Part shown: in pieces, positions 53,741 through 64,000 of the stretch
Position numbering within the stretch: the first letter of the stretch is position 1
How the letters are laid out: every line of letters starts with the position of its first letter
DNA from: Nemertoderma westbladi
Lineage: Eukaryota; Xenacoelomorpha; Nemertodermatida; Nemertodermatidae
DNA length: 64,000 bases
Direction: 5' to 3'
Assembly (NCBI GenBank): GCA_032718475.1
Contig: JAUCBJ010000246.1
Coordinates: 1 to 64,000, forward strand
Notes under the pieces: generated by a model
Databases searched by the model: none
The model's input: the letters and a program-made list of their open reading frames with translations, nothing else
Told to the model about the DNA's origin: nothing
Made by a program: the position numbers and the translations under genes

Positions 53741-56561
53741 GGTTGAGTGTTTGAAAAGAGGTGGATTTCGGTTGACGAAGTTCACCAGCAACTCCCGTGA
53801 GTTTCTGGAAGCAATATCTGTAGAAGACCGGGGGTCAAAAGATCTCGACTTAATACATGATGATCTTCCGGAAACCAAGACACTTGGCTTGAAGTGGGAC
53901 ACAGAAAGAGACATCCTGTTTTTTCAGTTAAAACAGCGAGATAATCCAGTTCGGACCAAACGGATTTGTTTAAGTATTCTGAGCACTTATTTCGATCCCT
54001 TGGGATTTATTAGCCCAGTTATATTGATTGCTCGGAGTTTAGTACAACAAATGTGGCTGGAAAACCACTCGTGGGACGATCCACTCAAGGGAGAACTATT
54101 AAAGAAATGGATGAAATGGGAGGATTCGCTACCTGCCATCGAGAACTTTATAATTTCCTGTTCATATTTTGGTCATGTTCTCCCTACGTATTCCTATCAA
54201 CTCCATGTATTTGGAGATGCCAGCGATATGGGGATCGGTATCGTAGCATATCTGCGAGTCGAAACTCCGGATGGAATCAAAGTTGCCTTGGTTACCTCTA
54301 AGGCATTGATTAACAACAAGCTTAAGGTTCCTCGAGCGGAGTTAAAAGCAGCATTATACGCTACCGCTATCGGACGGAATGTAACAGAACAGATCGATTA
54401 TCCACTGGAGAAAACCGTTTATTGGACCGACGCTTTACTTGTATTGGAATATATAACGAATGAAGTCTGTCAGTTCAGCGTCTTTGTTACTAACAGAGTG
54501 GCCATTATTCTTAGTCGCACAACGATAGATCAATGGAGACATTGCCCTGGTACGATTAACCCAGCTGACATCGCCTCCAGAGGAGCAACTCCACAGGAAC
54601 TGATAGATACCCCTGACTGGTTGGGTGGACCCGACTTCTTGAGCAAGGAAGAGGATGAATGGCCTCCTCACCTTACTACGGCTGAGATTAGACAAGCCAA
54701 GGGAGCGGAGAAAGTCAAACCCAAAATTCGGACAAGTAAATCGAAGTTATTTAAACCTACAATCGACCTATCTGTACTACATACTGCCGAGAACGATACT
54801 TCGGATCCACAATCCCTCACCACAAACAAATCTGTTGTGGAAATTAGAGATAGAAATTGGAAATCTGAGATACCAGACGTCTCGCAAGGAATCTCACCCC
54901 TGCTGCAGAGAGCACTGCATCATTACAGTTCCTGGAATCGTCTCTGTAAAGCTATCACATACTTAAAGAGATGTTTTCACCATCATTACTCCAGGAAGAA
55001 AACCACTAGTGATCCTGCTCCGGTAACATCTGCGCAAGTTCATGTTATTAAAGATCTACCTAAGTACAAGATATCAGACCGGTTTCTAAAGGAGAAGATC
55101 AGCTACCAGGAGCATGAAGAAACTAATAAGCAGATACTGAGACTATTGCAATGCTATGAGGATTCCGATAGGTATTTTCTGCTATTAAGAAATCCGCAGA
55201 TGCGCTTAAGGGATCGCTTCTCTAGCACAATGATAGATGGGTTAATACGCGTTGGAGGAAGACTTACCAACGCTCCATTATCTTTTGATACTAAATTCCC
55301 TATACTCATTAGTAATCTTGAAGTACAAATCAAGATGATTGTAGATGTTCACAGTAAACTGTATCATGCTGGTAGAGAACGAGTTCTTAGCGAGATTCGA
55401 ACCCGCTATTATTTTCATAAACCACGTAGAGCTCTGAATCAAGTTCTTAGGAACTGCATACCTTGTAGGAAAGTATTCAGTAGGCCTTTAACACAGCGAG
55501 AGGCAGAATTACCTAGGGAACGAGTAAGCTTTTATGAACCACCCTTTACTAATACTGGTGTGGATTTATTTGGCCCTATTGAAGTATATCGTGCTAGAAC
55601 TATAATCAAGAGATGGTGTGTAATCTTTGTCTGCATGACTTGTAGAGCTATCCATCTCGATATGGTGAACGATCTATCTACTAACAGCTTCGTCTTATGT
55701 CTACGACGACAGATCGCTCGTTTCGGCACTAGCAATACGATGAGATCCGATAAGGGAACGAACTTCATTGGTGCCAACAACGAAATCCAGGCTTACGTAA
55801 AGGACTGGAATCAAAGACAGGTGGATGACCAGCTACGGATAACGGCGTCTAGCTGGACCTTTAACGCCGCCGACGCCCCTTGGTGGGGAGGAAGTTGGGA
55901 GAGATTGATTCGAAGTGTCAAGACCGCATTTCACTTTATAGTGCCGTGCCGCGCATATCTCACCGACGAACTTCTACGGACGTTAATGGAAGAAATCGCT
56001 GCCTATCTTAACGAGAGACCGCTTATGCCAGTCTCATCGAGTGTCGACTCCCTGGAAGCGCTAACACCCTCGCATTTCCTACTTAAGAAACCTGTAGCCA
56101 TGCTCCCAAAATCCGAGATTGCCGACGGAGATGAATACTGTCGTCGAACTTGGCAGCTTATGCAGTTGCTATCCCGTCGTTTCGCTGACCATTTTGAGAA
56201 ACATTATCTGCCCACGCTACAACTTCGAACTAAGTGGTTTGCGCAGCAGGAAAATGTCAGCGCCGGAGACATGGTCCTTATTGTAGATCCGGACCTCCCA
56301 CGTAGACGGTGGCAGATCGGTCGTATCATCGAGACGCACATCTCGGAGGATGGTCTAGTGCGCTCAGTAGAACTCGTCGTAATGCGGCGTAACTTCAAGA
56401 AACCCGGAATAATCTTTGAGACGCAACAACTCAATCGCCCAGTTGGTCGTTTATGTTTGCTGGAAAGAGACAGAGAACTCTCCGGAAACTATGGAAGACA
56501 AGACACTCTTCCCACGACCACCTCCCTAATACCTCAAACATCTAGGGACTCCCAAACGTGA
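53696..56561 (+). CDS. pol: Pol part 2: RT end, RNase H, integrase (ORF3)
   Basis: The frame is open from 53696; first ATG 53739. RT thumb side: GGFRLTKFTSNSREFLEAI. RNase H: HVFGDASDMGIGI (about residue 157), VPRAELKAAL (about 200), YWTDALLVL (about 229), INPADIASRG (about 275), which gives the acidic active-site set. Integrase: zinc region HSKLYHAG ... NCIPC (about 538-575); core GVDLFGPIE (about 608), MRSDKGTNFIG (about 670), GGSWERLIRS (about 719), that is Asp, Asp and Glu. C-terminal DUF5641-like domain: LRTKWFAQQ, AGDMVLI, RPVGRLCLLE. This half looks complete, so integrase could be active if made. Confidence 0.92.
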
Positions 56562-57089
56562 TACGTCTGGAGTGGGTGTATGACTATATTATTTTATCTA
56601 TTTTATTACATTTTATATGCGAACTTTATTATGTACTTTATTATAATCGTTTTTATTTAATTTTAATTAGTAAAATGTTATTTTAGAATGTTAGTAGATT
56701 AGTGCAATATATTAATGTTTATTACGTACATAATTACTTATAATATATATTTAGTGCGACGGCAAGAAGTAATTATTTTCTCTTTCCTTACTGTCCGTAT
56801 TATATTATAAATGCGAGACTATAGTAAGATGACATGTCAGTACTTCTTAAAGTACAATAAAAGCCACTACTATATTTAAGTATTATTGGTAGGCAGAGTA
56901 TTAGGAATGCAAAGTTCAGATCCTCGTGTCTCGGCTAAACCAAGCTCTGGGTAGACCTTGGAAACGACTTGCCTCTTCACACTGACATTGCTTCGTGCGA
57001 TATTGCTCTTCTACCTTATAACAAATAATACATATAGTAGCGTGATGTCCCTCTAACAGTAGCGTCAATCGCAAATAAATCTGTTAAAC

Positions 57090-57370
57090 TTTTGACCATC
57101 TGTAATTCTAGTCGATTAAGATATCGTGGCACCCACCGATATACTTGAAAGACAAATTCTAGAATCAGTGGTTAACGTCCCCAGACAAGTTCTGGAATAA
57201 ATTGGTGCCCATCCTAAATATTAATTTAATATTTGTTAAAATCTGTAAAATCCCGATCCTTTAAAATTTCTAGTCAATTAAGATATCGCAGTATTTACCG
57301 ATATTCTTAGAAGGACTACTTTACAGAATTAAGGATCCTGAGTCCCCAGATATGCTCTGGAATAAAATTT
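57090..57370 (+). repeat. diverged tandem duplication, about 165-bp period, in the spacer
   Basis: The words tctagtcgattaagatatcg and tctagtcaattaagatatcg are followed by matched blocks ending in ccccagacaagttctggaat and ccccagatatgctctggaat. Confidence 0.75.
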
Positions 57371-58147
57371 ATGTCAATTTAATATCAAATAATAAAATTC
57401 ACGGGAATAAATTTAAATTCATATTCAAATGAATTTCATAAATTGTCATTTTGTGCAATTTACAACATTCCCAAAATTCCAGTAATTAATAGATCATGGG
57501 AGCGGAGATTCATATTGAGTGTACTAGAGTGTGAGAATCTCCAACATATAGTCAATAGCCAATAAAATTTATAAAATCATGCATAAAGAAGATATTGACA
57601 ATTAAAGAATTACTATTAAATAACATCCCAGATCTGTATACATGAGAATTGCCCTAATTCTACCGCTAGTTTTCCATAATGTCACCATGGCAACACCCAC
57701 GCTAGAATTAGAAGCAAATTAAAGGAACAATAAAAGCTTGCCCCATTGCGTAGCATAAGAGTATACATAGCGCTATTAGTATCCAAGGATACATAGTAAT
57801 AACGTGACATTCTGGAAGACACTGACTAACGGACAAATGGCATGCGTGTGTGCAGTAAGTAATGATTGTATGGAATTTGTGCGTTTGTAGGTGAATGTTA
57901 CTACTAAAGTGTGTTTACCGTAGCTAATCGCAATTGTAAAATAGCCCTAACTCTACCGAGATAACCTCAAGTGGATTCAAGCCTTTGGGACGGACAGTGG
58001 TGGGACTTGTGCCGGTTATCGTTGTCGTGCTGTTGCTACATGTTGGCGTAAACACTGCGACAGCGGTACATCGGCGCTGAGAAACCCACTGTCCAGGGGC
58101 AAAAAGCCTAATAGGCAGCGACGCCCGCTTGCCTAAAATATTAATTT

Positions 58148-58176
58148 ATATTGATATTAACAAACTCAGATAGCAG
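58148..58176 (+). promoter_or_regulatory. candidate 3' splice site before ORF4
   Basis: tattgatattaacaaactcag: a branch-point-like tattaac and a CAG at 58169, nine bases before the ATG at 58179 (another CAG at 58176). The pyrimidine run is weak. It would join ORF4 to an upstream donor; not proven. Confidence 0.4.
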
Positions 58177-58178
58177 AT

Positions 58179-61100
58179 ATGATGGAATTGATAGAAGATG
58201 ACCTTGGTATTAGAGAGCGATATACTCTACCTTTACAAGCGTTTGTGGATAGCTTGATACGCGGTGAAGCCGATCCGACTATTACGGAGGACGATGGTCG
58301 TTATATCGAACCGCCGATGTCCCAGGAACAACTTACGCGTGAAGTGGACTATAGAAAATTCACCGCTCGCTATACGAATCGCAATGGTACGTATATGGAC
58401 TTCTTAACTACCGGCCATCCCACCGATTTACATGATACCGATGATGTAGACACCGAAAGGGAAATGGTTTTATTTAAATATCATACCCAGCGGAATCGTA
58501 ATGACAAACCGAGAATAGAACACGAGAACTCTATTCGCAACCTACTCGACAGAGAAAACGTTGAAGAACCCGATAAGCGTATCAACTTCAACGACTACGT
58601 GGAATTTTTGCGGGAAACCTATCTCAATATTGCCAGTCAACAGAACCTAGAGACTCGATATCCTCAAGGTATACATCACGATCCCATGGTAGAACTCAAA
58701 CGACTCTATTTCACCATGATGTATCTTACTGCAGATCGTCCACTGCCTGTTGTCCCGGACAGTTTTGAACAAATGGAAGAGTATTGCAAAACTGGTGAAC
58801 GATCACCCGCGTTTCCTCTGCAGGACGTACGTCTTTGGTATTATTGTGACTCATGTCCTAGACCTAACCAGCAAACGGAAAGACATAAACATCCGCGGAG
58901 ACGTTGTGCTAAACACAGTTTTACGCGTTATACTTACGGGAGTTTCGAGCGAAACCTGTTCGACGTATCACCTACGATCGCCCGTCTAAAACGATCGCTA
59001 AATAAACCCATGATCAGAGTTCCGGAATACTCGGTCAGACCTCCCCATTTCCCCGTGAGACCTCAAACTCTTGATCCTAACAGTCTCACTGATCCTCCCG
59101 AGTTATACTCACTGTTCAAGGATTTGGTGTTGCCCGAGCAGTTAATCGGTGGTGTTCCTGAGGTAGGTTCGTTGGATATTCGACCATCCTATTTGACCGG
59201 ATTGGGACGCGGACATCTAACATCGCCATTTAATCCTTACAACCGGCCAGGATTAACTCCGATACAACCTGCCACGGAAGTCGAGGAGAGTGTCATCAGA
59301 AACGCTCTAGACGCCATCCGACAGAAAATCGGAAAGGGAACCCAGGATTTTCTAGAGAAACGTAAATTACAGCAGCAGGTCCAATCGGTGAAAGAGCTAG
59401 CCTTGCCGCAGTTTGATAGAGAAATCCAAAACCTCGAAGAGGACATCGAGCTTGGACGTACGTATTCTCTACAGGAGTTTCTGGAAGAACGCTTACAGAA
59501 ACAGGCGGAGGAGAATCAAATGGAGGAGAGACATACGGAAATGGATGAGAGAGAAGAAGCCGCTTTAGCCCAACCCGAAACTCAGATACTCATAACAGAT
59601 CTCTACTCTAAAACCGTCCGTCATCCCTCGATGGTTCCGCATTTCGGAGACAAACTTTTCGCAAAGATACAACCCCAACCGGTTGATATCAGCATAAGAT
59701 CGCAAAATCTTATCGCTGACGCTCCTATGTTACAGCATCCGCCAATCGAGGCCGCTCGAGTTGACGGTATACTCGTTGAACCTCCGGACAATCGAGCGGA
59801 TCTTGTCCGTCGTATGGTACATGATGTCAACATACGCGCTAGACCTTTACAGAACTCTTTTTATGGAATTAAAGATCACCCTTATTACGTTAATCTGACT
59901 CAATATTATATGGTAAAACCAGAAGATCCGACGCATGATTTAAAGTTTCTACCGCTAATAAATCCTCTAGACATTGTCGAACTCGAACAATTGCAAAAAC
60001 ATCTGGATCAATTAGTAAAGGCAAACTCATTTCGAAAACCATACAATGTTTCTCGAATAGAGAAGGATACAGAACCTCCTTATAACCTCGATGGATTTAT
60101 TAAAACTCGATTAGTCCATTGGAATCTAGACGTATTATTTGAGGAGGAGAAAATCCAAAGATATGGAAATGTGGAGACGTATACCACTCGATATATGAAG
60201 TATAGTGATCTCCCTGACGCTAATCAATGCGCCACCTTGTGGCATCCGGTAGGGATGACCCTCGAGAACGCCACCAAAGAGTGGAATGAAACTCTTAATA
60301 TCATTGAGATGTATGGAGTTGTTACTTATGATAACGAAGGTAGCGTTCCAATCGGAGAATTAGGAACTACGCGCATGATACACATACGTGGATTAGCTGG
60401 CTCCACTCACGTGTTTACGCGAGCGTGTTCCGACGTGATCGATTATTCCTTCGAAACTCTCACCGAAACGCAAAAGAATCTCCGACATGGACAATTCGAA
60501 CTCGCGCAGCGTTACGTCATTGACACCGAACGCAAACCGGCCATGGGTATCGATGGATCGATGTTACCCCAGCCCGTTCTCGAGATGTTATTCAACGAAA
60601 GAATCGTTAAAATCGGCTCAGCTGTTTACGGAGATCTCCAAAACGACTTTCGGAATATGGAGAATATCCCCTATCCTTTCGTGGATACTCAGCTGATAGC
60701 TCCTTGGGCCGAAGGCCGAGGTTTCTTTCGCACCATGTATGCTAATGTGTCTAGCAACATTACAAAGGTGCAACGAACTTCCATCGGACATCTTGCCTTT
60801 CAGGAATACGGGTGGAATTTCAAGGTCGGAAATCCCATCAACTATCAACAAGTATACGGAGACCATTATTCTCGATTATACTTTGACGGACCGTTGACCG
60901 CACCTGGCGCCGTGTATAGCTTCATGAGTGTTCCACTCCGTCCCTCCTTAGCTATCTACACGATCTTCGAAAACACCGCACTTTCCGGTTGGCTATCCGA
61001 TGTGTGCAGTCGTACTATACGCGCCCATCCATTAATCCTTGGGACCAAACTCGCTAAGCTAGATGAACATAATAAATTCATCCGCTTTGAATGTTTCCGA

Positions 61101-62432
61101 CGGTTTTTAACCCCGTTTCGCAACGTGGATAGCCAATTCAAAGACCGCGCTTTGACCAAGCTCAGCTTAAGAGACTCGGGTGCAGAGAAGTTAGATAGCG
61201 CTGGATTCGCTATTTTCAGAGACATTTGTATAATAAACCTGCACTCCTCGGTTATTCAAAGACCTCGGATCCCCACCGGTTATTCTGTCGTGGAAATTCA
61301 GACGGTAGGTCCACTAGAGGAGACGGCCATACCTACCTCAACTATACAAGGGGAAGACGAACCCATATGTTTAGAATCTGAAGAGATTCAGCCCCCCACG
61401 TCTCGGAGTAGCGATAGCGACTACATATTGGAATGGTATCAAGGTCCCCAGTGTCTTACTGCGTATGATTATCGCCATGCCAATTATGTTTCTAGACAAC
61501 GTTGTCGGCTGTGCGCATCGAGAGATCATATTACGTCTATGGACACCAACGATCTTTGTTCCTATTTCCACGAGCAACCGTCGATGGAAATCTATTGTGC
61601 ATATTGTCGGCTTAATAATTTGCACATTTTTGCTGTCTGCCCCCAATTTATGACTCAATGCCATCATTGTCAATTAAAGGGACACGCCAGCTTTGATTGC
61701 CCCTTCAACCATGATTTAGAGAGCGTAGATGAAATGATTGTACTACGTTATATCAGAGCTTGGGAAGCGAACGCTGATTTACATTGTGATTCACGCCATC
61801 GCTATTATCCTGGACGCGCCTACGAAGGAGTTTATGCGTTCCATCCATATTTGTTTGCCTCCGTCGAGCAGAAATCGCGCCTATCAAGTTATGAACTATT
61901 GAAGCGCGTTGGAGAATGTATTTCAACCAAATATGTACGCAAATTCCTCAGGAGCATTAATCCGAGTGACATCCATTCTTACAACTTAATAAACTTTATC
62001 TGTCAAGACCCTGCATATGGAGACTTATTCGTCAACTCACACCCTGAGTTACAAGAAGTATATCGACGGCCTTACGAGTACCGAGCCCGCGAACGCGAGT
62101 TGGAAAGAACCATTAAACCAAGGAAGTTTCTAACTACCTATGGTCCACCCACGGCCCTCGTGCAGACCACTCGTACAGGACCCGTAAGAGCGGCTGTCTT
62201 GAAACGAGCTCTCAAAGCCGCTAGACCCCTCTCCCCGGACGTTGAGGTCAATCAACCCGGTACTTCGACCGGCGGATATACCGATCGCAATCCCATACCT
62301 TCTGATGCAATCATATTGCACCCTTCACCCAGGAGTTATAGCCCTCCTCGTAAAGTGGCTCGCCCCAAAGAGAAAAGGACTCTTGCTAGCTTTAAAAAGC
62401 TGCGTAAACGCCGTCCGCGCAAGAAAGACTAA
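58179..62432 (+). CDS. ORF4: 1417-codon accessory protein with zinc-binding motifs
   Basis: Intact frame from ATGATG at 58179, no family recognised. Order: a polar N-terminal part; a CxxC ... CxxH block at about residues 222-250 (LWYYCDSC, RRRCAKHSFTRYTYG); a charged coiled region at about 380-465 (LEKRKLQQQVQSVKEL, EERLQKQAEENQ); and a long unassigned middle. A Cys/His-rich region at about 1105-1172 contains CRLC, CAYCRLNNLHIFAVC and CHHCQLKGHASFDC (the last is a canonical CX2CX4HX4C knuckle). The tail is basic (KKLRKRRPRKKD), like a nuclear signal. No signal peptide or membrane segment is seen, so it is not an envelope-type protein. The N-terminal block recurs in the truncated ORF at 2764-3429 of another BEL/Pao element. 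Nucleic-acid binding is inferred. It sits just 78 bp before the 3' LTR. Confidence 0.9.
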   Translation: MMELIEDDLGIRERYTLPLQAFVDSLIRGEADPTITEDDGRYIEPPMSQEQLTREVDYRKFTARYTNRNGTYMDFLTTGHPTDLHDTDDVDTEREMVLFKYHTQRNRNDKPRIEHENSIRNLLDRENVEEPDKRINFNDYVEFLRETYLNIASQQNLETRYPQGIHHDPMVELKRLYFTMMYLTADRPLPVVPDSFEQMEEYCKTGERSPAFPLQDVRLWYYCDSCPRPNQQTERHKHPRRRCAKHSFTRYTYGSFERNLFDVSPTIARLKRSLNKPMIRVPEYSVRPPHFPVRPQTLDPNSLTDPPELYSLFKDLVLPEQLIGGVPEVGSLDIRPSYLTGLGRGHLTSPFNPYNRPGLTPIQPATEVEESVIRNALDAIRQKIGKGTQDFLEKRKLQQQVQSVKELALPQFDREIQNLEEDIELGRTYSLQEFLEERLQKQAEENQMEERHTEMDEREEAALAQPETQILITDLYSKTVRHPSMVPHFGDKLFAKIQPQPVDISIRSQNLIADAPMLQHPPIEAARVDGILVEPPDNRADLVRRMVHDVNIRARPLQNSFYGIKDHPYYVNLTQYYMVKPEDPTHDLKFLPLINPLDIVELEQLQKHLDQLVKANSFRKPYNVSRIEKDTEPPYNLDGFIKTRLVHWNLDVLFEEEKIQRYGNVETYTTRYMKYSDLPDANQCATLWHPVGMTLENATKEWNETLNIIEMYGVVTYDNEGSVPIGELGTTRMIHIRGLAGSTHVFTRACSDVIDYSFETLTETQKNLRHGQFELAQRYVIDTERKPAMGIDGSMLPQPVLEMLFNERIVKIGSAVYGDLQNDFRNMENIPYPFVDTQLIAPWAEGRGFFRTMYANVSSNITKVQRTSIGHLAFQEYGWNFKVGNPINYQQVYGDHYSRLYFDGPLTAPGAVYSFMSVPLRPSLAIYTIFENTALSGWLSDVCSRTIRAHPLILGTKLAKLDEHNKFIRFECFRRFLTPFRNVDSQFKDRALTKLSLRDSGAEKLDSAGFAIFRDICIINLHSSVIQRPRIPTGYSVVEIQTVGPLEETAIPTSTIQGEDEPICLESEEIQPPTSRSSDSDYILEWYQGPQCLTAYDYRHANYVSRQRCRLCASRDHITSMDTNDLCSYFHEQPSMEIYCAYCRLNNLHIFAVCPQFMTQCHHCQLKGHASFDCPFNHDLESVDEMIVLRYIRAWEANADLHCDSRHRYYPGRAYEGVYAFHPYLFASVEQKSRLSSYELLKRVGECISTKYVRKFLRSINPSDIHSYNLINFICQDPAYGDLFVNSHPELQEVYRRPYEYRARERELERTIKPRKFLTTYGPPTALVQTTRTGPVRAAVLKRALKAARPLSPDVEVNQPGTSTGGYTDRNPIPSDAIILHPSPRSYSPPRKVARPKEKRTLASFKKLRKRRPRKKD

Positions 62433-62502
62433 CTGTTTAGAGTATTTTTATATTTTAGAAACTGTGATTTTGTATATTTTATAGACTTAAATCCCATTTT
62501 CT

Positions 62503-62510
62503 GGGAGCGG
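62503..62510 (+). promoter_or_regulatory. short polypurine tract of the giant element
   Basis: GGGAGCGG directly before the 3' LTR; the one C makes it imperfect. Confidence 0.55.
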
Positions 62511-63755
62511 TGTAAAAGCTTTTGTGGGATAACTGATACGTTTGCCTTTGCTGGCCAGTTCCCCCCAGGCGCTGGAATACTCTAAAAAGGTTTTCTAACT
62601 GTATATAGATTCCCCTCGCCCGCAAGGTACCTTTACAGGTGTTTTAACGGACATAAAAATCATTCTGCTATATACGTGTTTTGGCGGACATGGTAAGGCA
62701 AAAAACCTGTAATGCACCAACTACCTTTCACAGCTTAGCCGTGATAATTCATATTACGACATCTAACAGCTGGTTGCTGACATGGAAACAGCCATTGGAT
62801 GTATGGTTCTTTGTTTGGCTTGAGCCAATCAGAGCGATTTTTCCTGTCGACGTGTAGCTTTTAGTCGATCATAAGGAGAGTGTTCAGTCTTACAGTTTCT
62901 TACTTGATACTTTGTTGTTATTGCTGTCTAAGCCAGAAACACCGGCCTTTCGGTAAGAACTCTAGTAAACTGCTTGAATTATCGAGAGTATAAACTGTTA
63001 CCTTAACGAATCGAACCTTAACGCATCTTAACATACTTACTTAATTTAATTGCATTAATCATATTGTTTGTACTGTTATTTTACCGTCAGTTATTAATTG
63101 TACCTATTTGTTGATGGAAATATTGCTCTTTGGATAATACGGATAAATCACCCAAATTCCCAATTTTCTTGATACACTACAGGTTAGAGAGACCGGTTAT
63201 ACATAACAATTGCGATTTATATTAATGTGGTGTGTATTGAATCCAATGTTATTTAGCAGACCCTACGTGAGTCAATTACTGCTCTCTTTATGTGTGATCA
63301 AATATACTGACTGTCGGCAGAATAGTGTGTATGATCGTGATTGGTAACAAAGTATTTCCTAAAGAATACGCTTTATACTTTAATCATAAGCAGTATCGTT
63401 GCGTTTTAGTATAAGTCTTAGTTCTGTTTAAATAGATAAAGCGCCACGTCCTAAAGGAACTGTTAATATTTCCCGAAAGCCAATAATATCTGTCAGAGAT
63501 TAATTTATTAACGATCTATCGAATGGTATAGTAGGTATACACTGCAACCTTACACTGCAATAATAAAATTCAAGCATCCGAATTCAGCCTCCCGGGTGTA
63601 GATCCATCGGGTGAATGATCGCGCATGGGCTGCCTTCGGCTAATGTTTTGCGTATTAGCATAAAATATTGTCGTATGCTAAAGTGGTTTTAATTAACTAA
63701 AAGACATATAAATTTTGGCAGGTTAAACTGCTAAAGGTCTTCAAAAGCGCGAACA
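62511..63755 (+). repeat. 3' LTR of the giant element
   Basis: 1245 bp, the same ends as the 5' LTR, two differences seen. Confidence 0.95.
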
Positions 63756-63760
63756 ATAAT
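63756..63760. repeat. 5-bp target site duplication, right copy
   Basis: ataat, matches 45137-45141. Confidence 0.9.
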
Positions 63761-64000
63761 AGAGTAGATGGTGGAGAATTGCACTGAATCGGGGGAAGAA
63801 GACGTGCTCAACCGCCCTGAACGCATATACTGTATGTAATGTGGTGTTTCTGTTTAAATATAGAGAACCAAGCAAGTTGAATAAAAGGTAGCCAACAACT
63901 AGGCAGTAACAACTTGGCGCGGTTCGCTGCTGCGCCCGATGGACCGTGATCTCCATCTCTTCCATATCTCGTATCGCCTCTAGATTGACGTCGTTACACT
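63761..64000. other. right flank, nothing supportable
   Basis: Should be the host sequence that continues 45136. The small minus-strand frame here has no recognisable content. Confidence 0.4.

Larger units (their letters stand above)
56562..58178 (+). other. 1.6 kb spacer between pol and ORF4
   Basis: No ORF. AT-rich at 56580-56780. A diverged duplicate motif (cacccaccgatatacttga; agtatttaccgatattcttag; each with agttctgga/tgctctgga-aataaa) occurs at 57100-57200 and 57240-57370. Candidate splice acceptor at its end. Confidence 0.6.
45142..63755 (+). mobile_element. complete 18.6 kb BEL/Pao LTR retrotransposon (giant element)
   Basis: Identical-length LTRs (1245 bp), TGT...ACA ends, a perfect 5-bp target duplication, gag, protease, RT (deleted), RNase H, integrase, and an additional 1417-codon ORF after pol. 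BEL/Pao elements known to me are usually 5-10 kb, so this is large: extra length comes from long LTRs, a 2.2 kb leader, a 1.6 kb spacer and ORF4. A few LTR differences indicate recent insertion. RT lacks its catalytic part, so this copy should depend on proteins of a relative. Confidence 0.95.

Noticed and set aside
58179-62432. ORF4 as a retroviral-type envelope gene
   Set aside because: Position fits, but there is no signal peptide, no membrane anchor and no fusion-peptide-like segment; zinc knuckles and a basic tail point elsewhere.

Overview
The window is animal (metazoan) genomic DNA, AT-rich, and made almost entirely of transposable elements with very little that looks like host gene. 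The families point to an invertebrate: BEL/Pao LTR retrotransposons, a Ty3/gypsy fragment, a Penelope-like fragment, a LINE fragment, tRNA-derived SINEs, an IS3EU-like DNA transposon with a HECT-type companion gene, and two other transposase-like families with SDG/SDSCGGQ cores. I cannot name the species from sequence alone.

Layout. (1) 1-3429: 3' part of a decayed BEL/Pao element (here E1): RNase H-integrase end of pol with two frameshifts, a 0.7 kb spacer, then a truncated extra ORF. (2) 3430-7960: an IS3EU-like DNA transposon whose long inverted ends contain 22-bp palindromic minisatellites; it cuts E1. (3) 8122-12065, minus strand: a broken transposase-like gene split by a 1.9 kb segment that carries at least seven copies of GTGAGTCCGTAACG and a SINE. 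(4) 13.3-22.1 kb: gypsy gag/protease remnant with a tRNA-Gln primer site, a 286-bp foldback element, a tandem repeat, further SINEs and a Penelope-like fragment. (5) 23.85-36.97 kb, minus strand: a BEL/Pao element A, cut at its 3' side by a LINE fragment, with a second copy B of the same family nested inside its gag. B has 539-bp LTRs and a TCCCC target duplication, and lacks RT, RNase H and integrase. (6) 37-45 kb: satellites, a DUF7869-like gene with a duplicated 5' part, and a weak candidate multi-exon gene.

(7) 45142-63755: a complete, very recent, 18.6 kb BEL/Pao element (here the giant element). It has 1245-bp LTRs with two differences seen by eye, a perfect 5-bp target duplication (ataat), gag, a pol interrupted by a deletion in the RT, and a 1417-codon ORF downstream of pol (ORF4). 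ORF4 has no visible signal peptide or membrane segment but has zinc-binding motifs, including a canonical CX2CX4HX4C knuckle.

The most interesting point is that ORF4 has a recognisable, strongly diverged relative at the same place (downstream of pol) in the unrelated-looking E1 element at the left edge. Both keep a YxCxxC ... CxxH-x-F-x-R-Y-x-x-G block, both follow a long untranslated spacer, both are preceded by a good splice acceptor, and the coding regions upstream are rich in perfect GTAAGT donors. I infer that a lineage of BEL/Pao elements carries a zinc-binding accessory protein, probably made from a spliced RNA. All functional statements rest on motif reading; no database search was possible.
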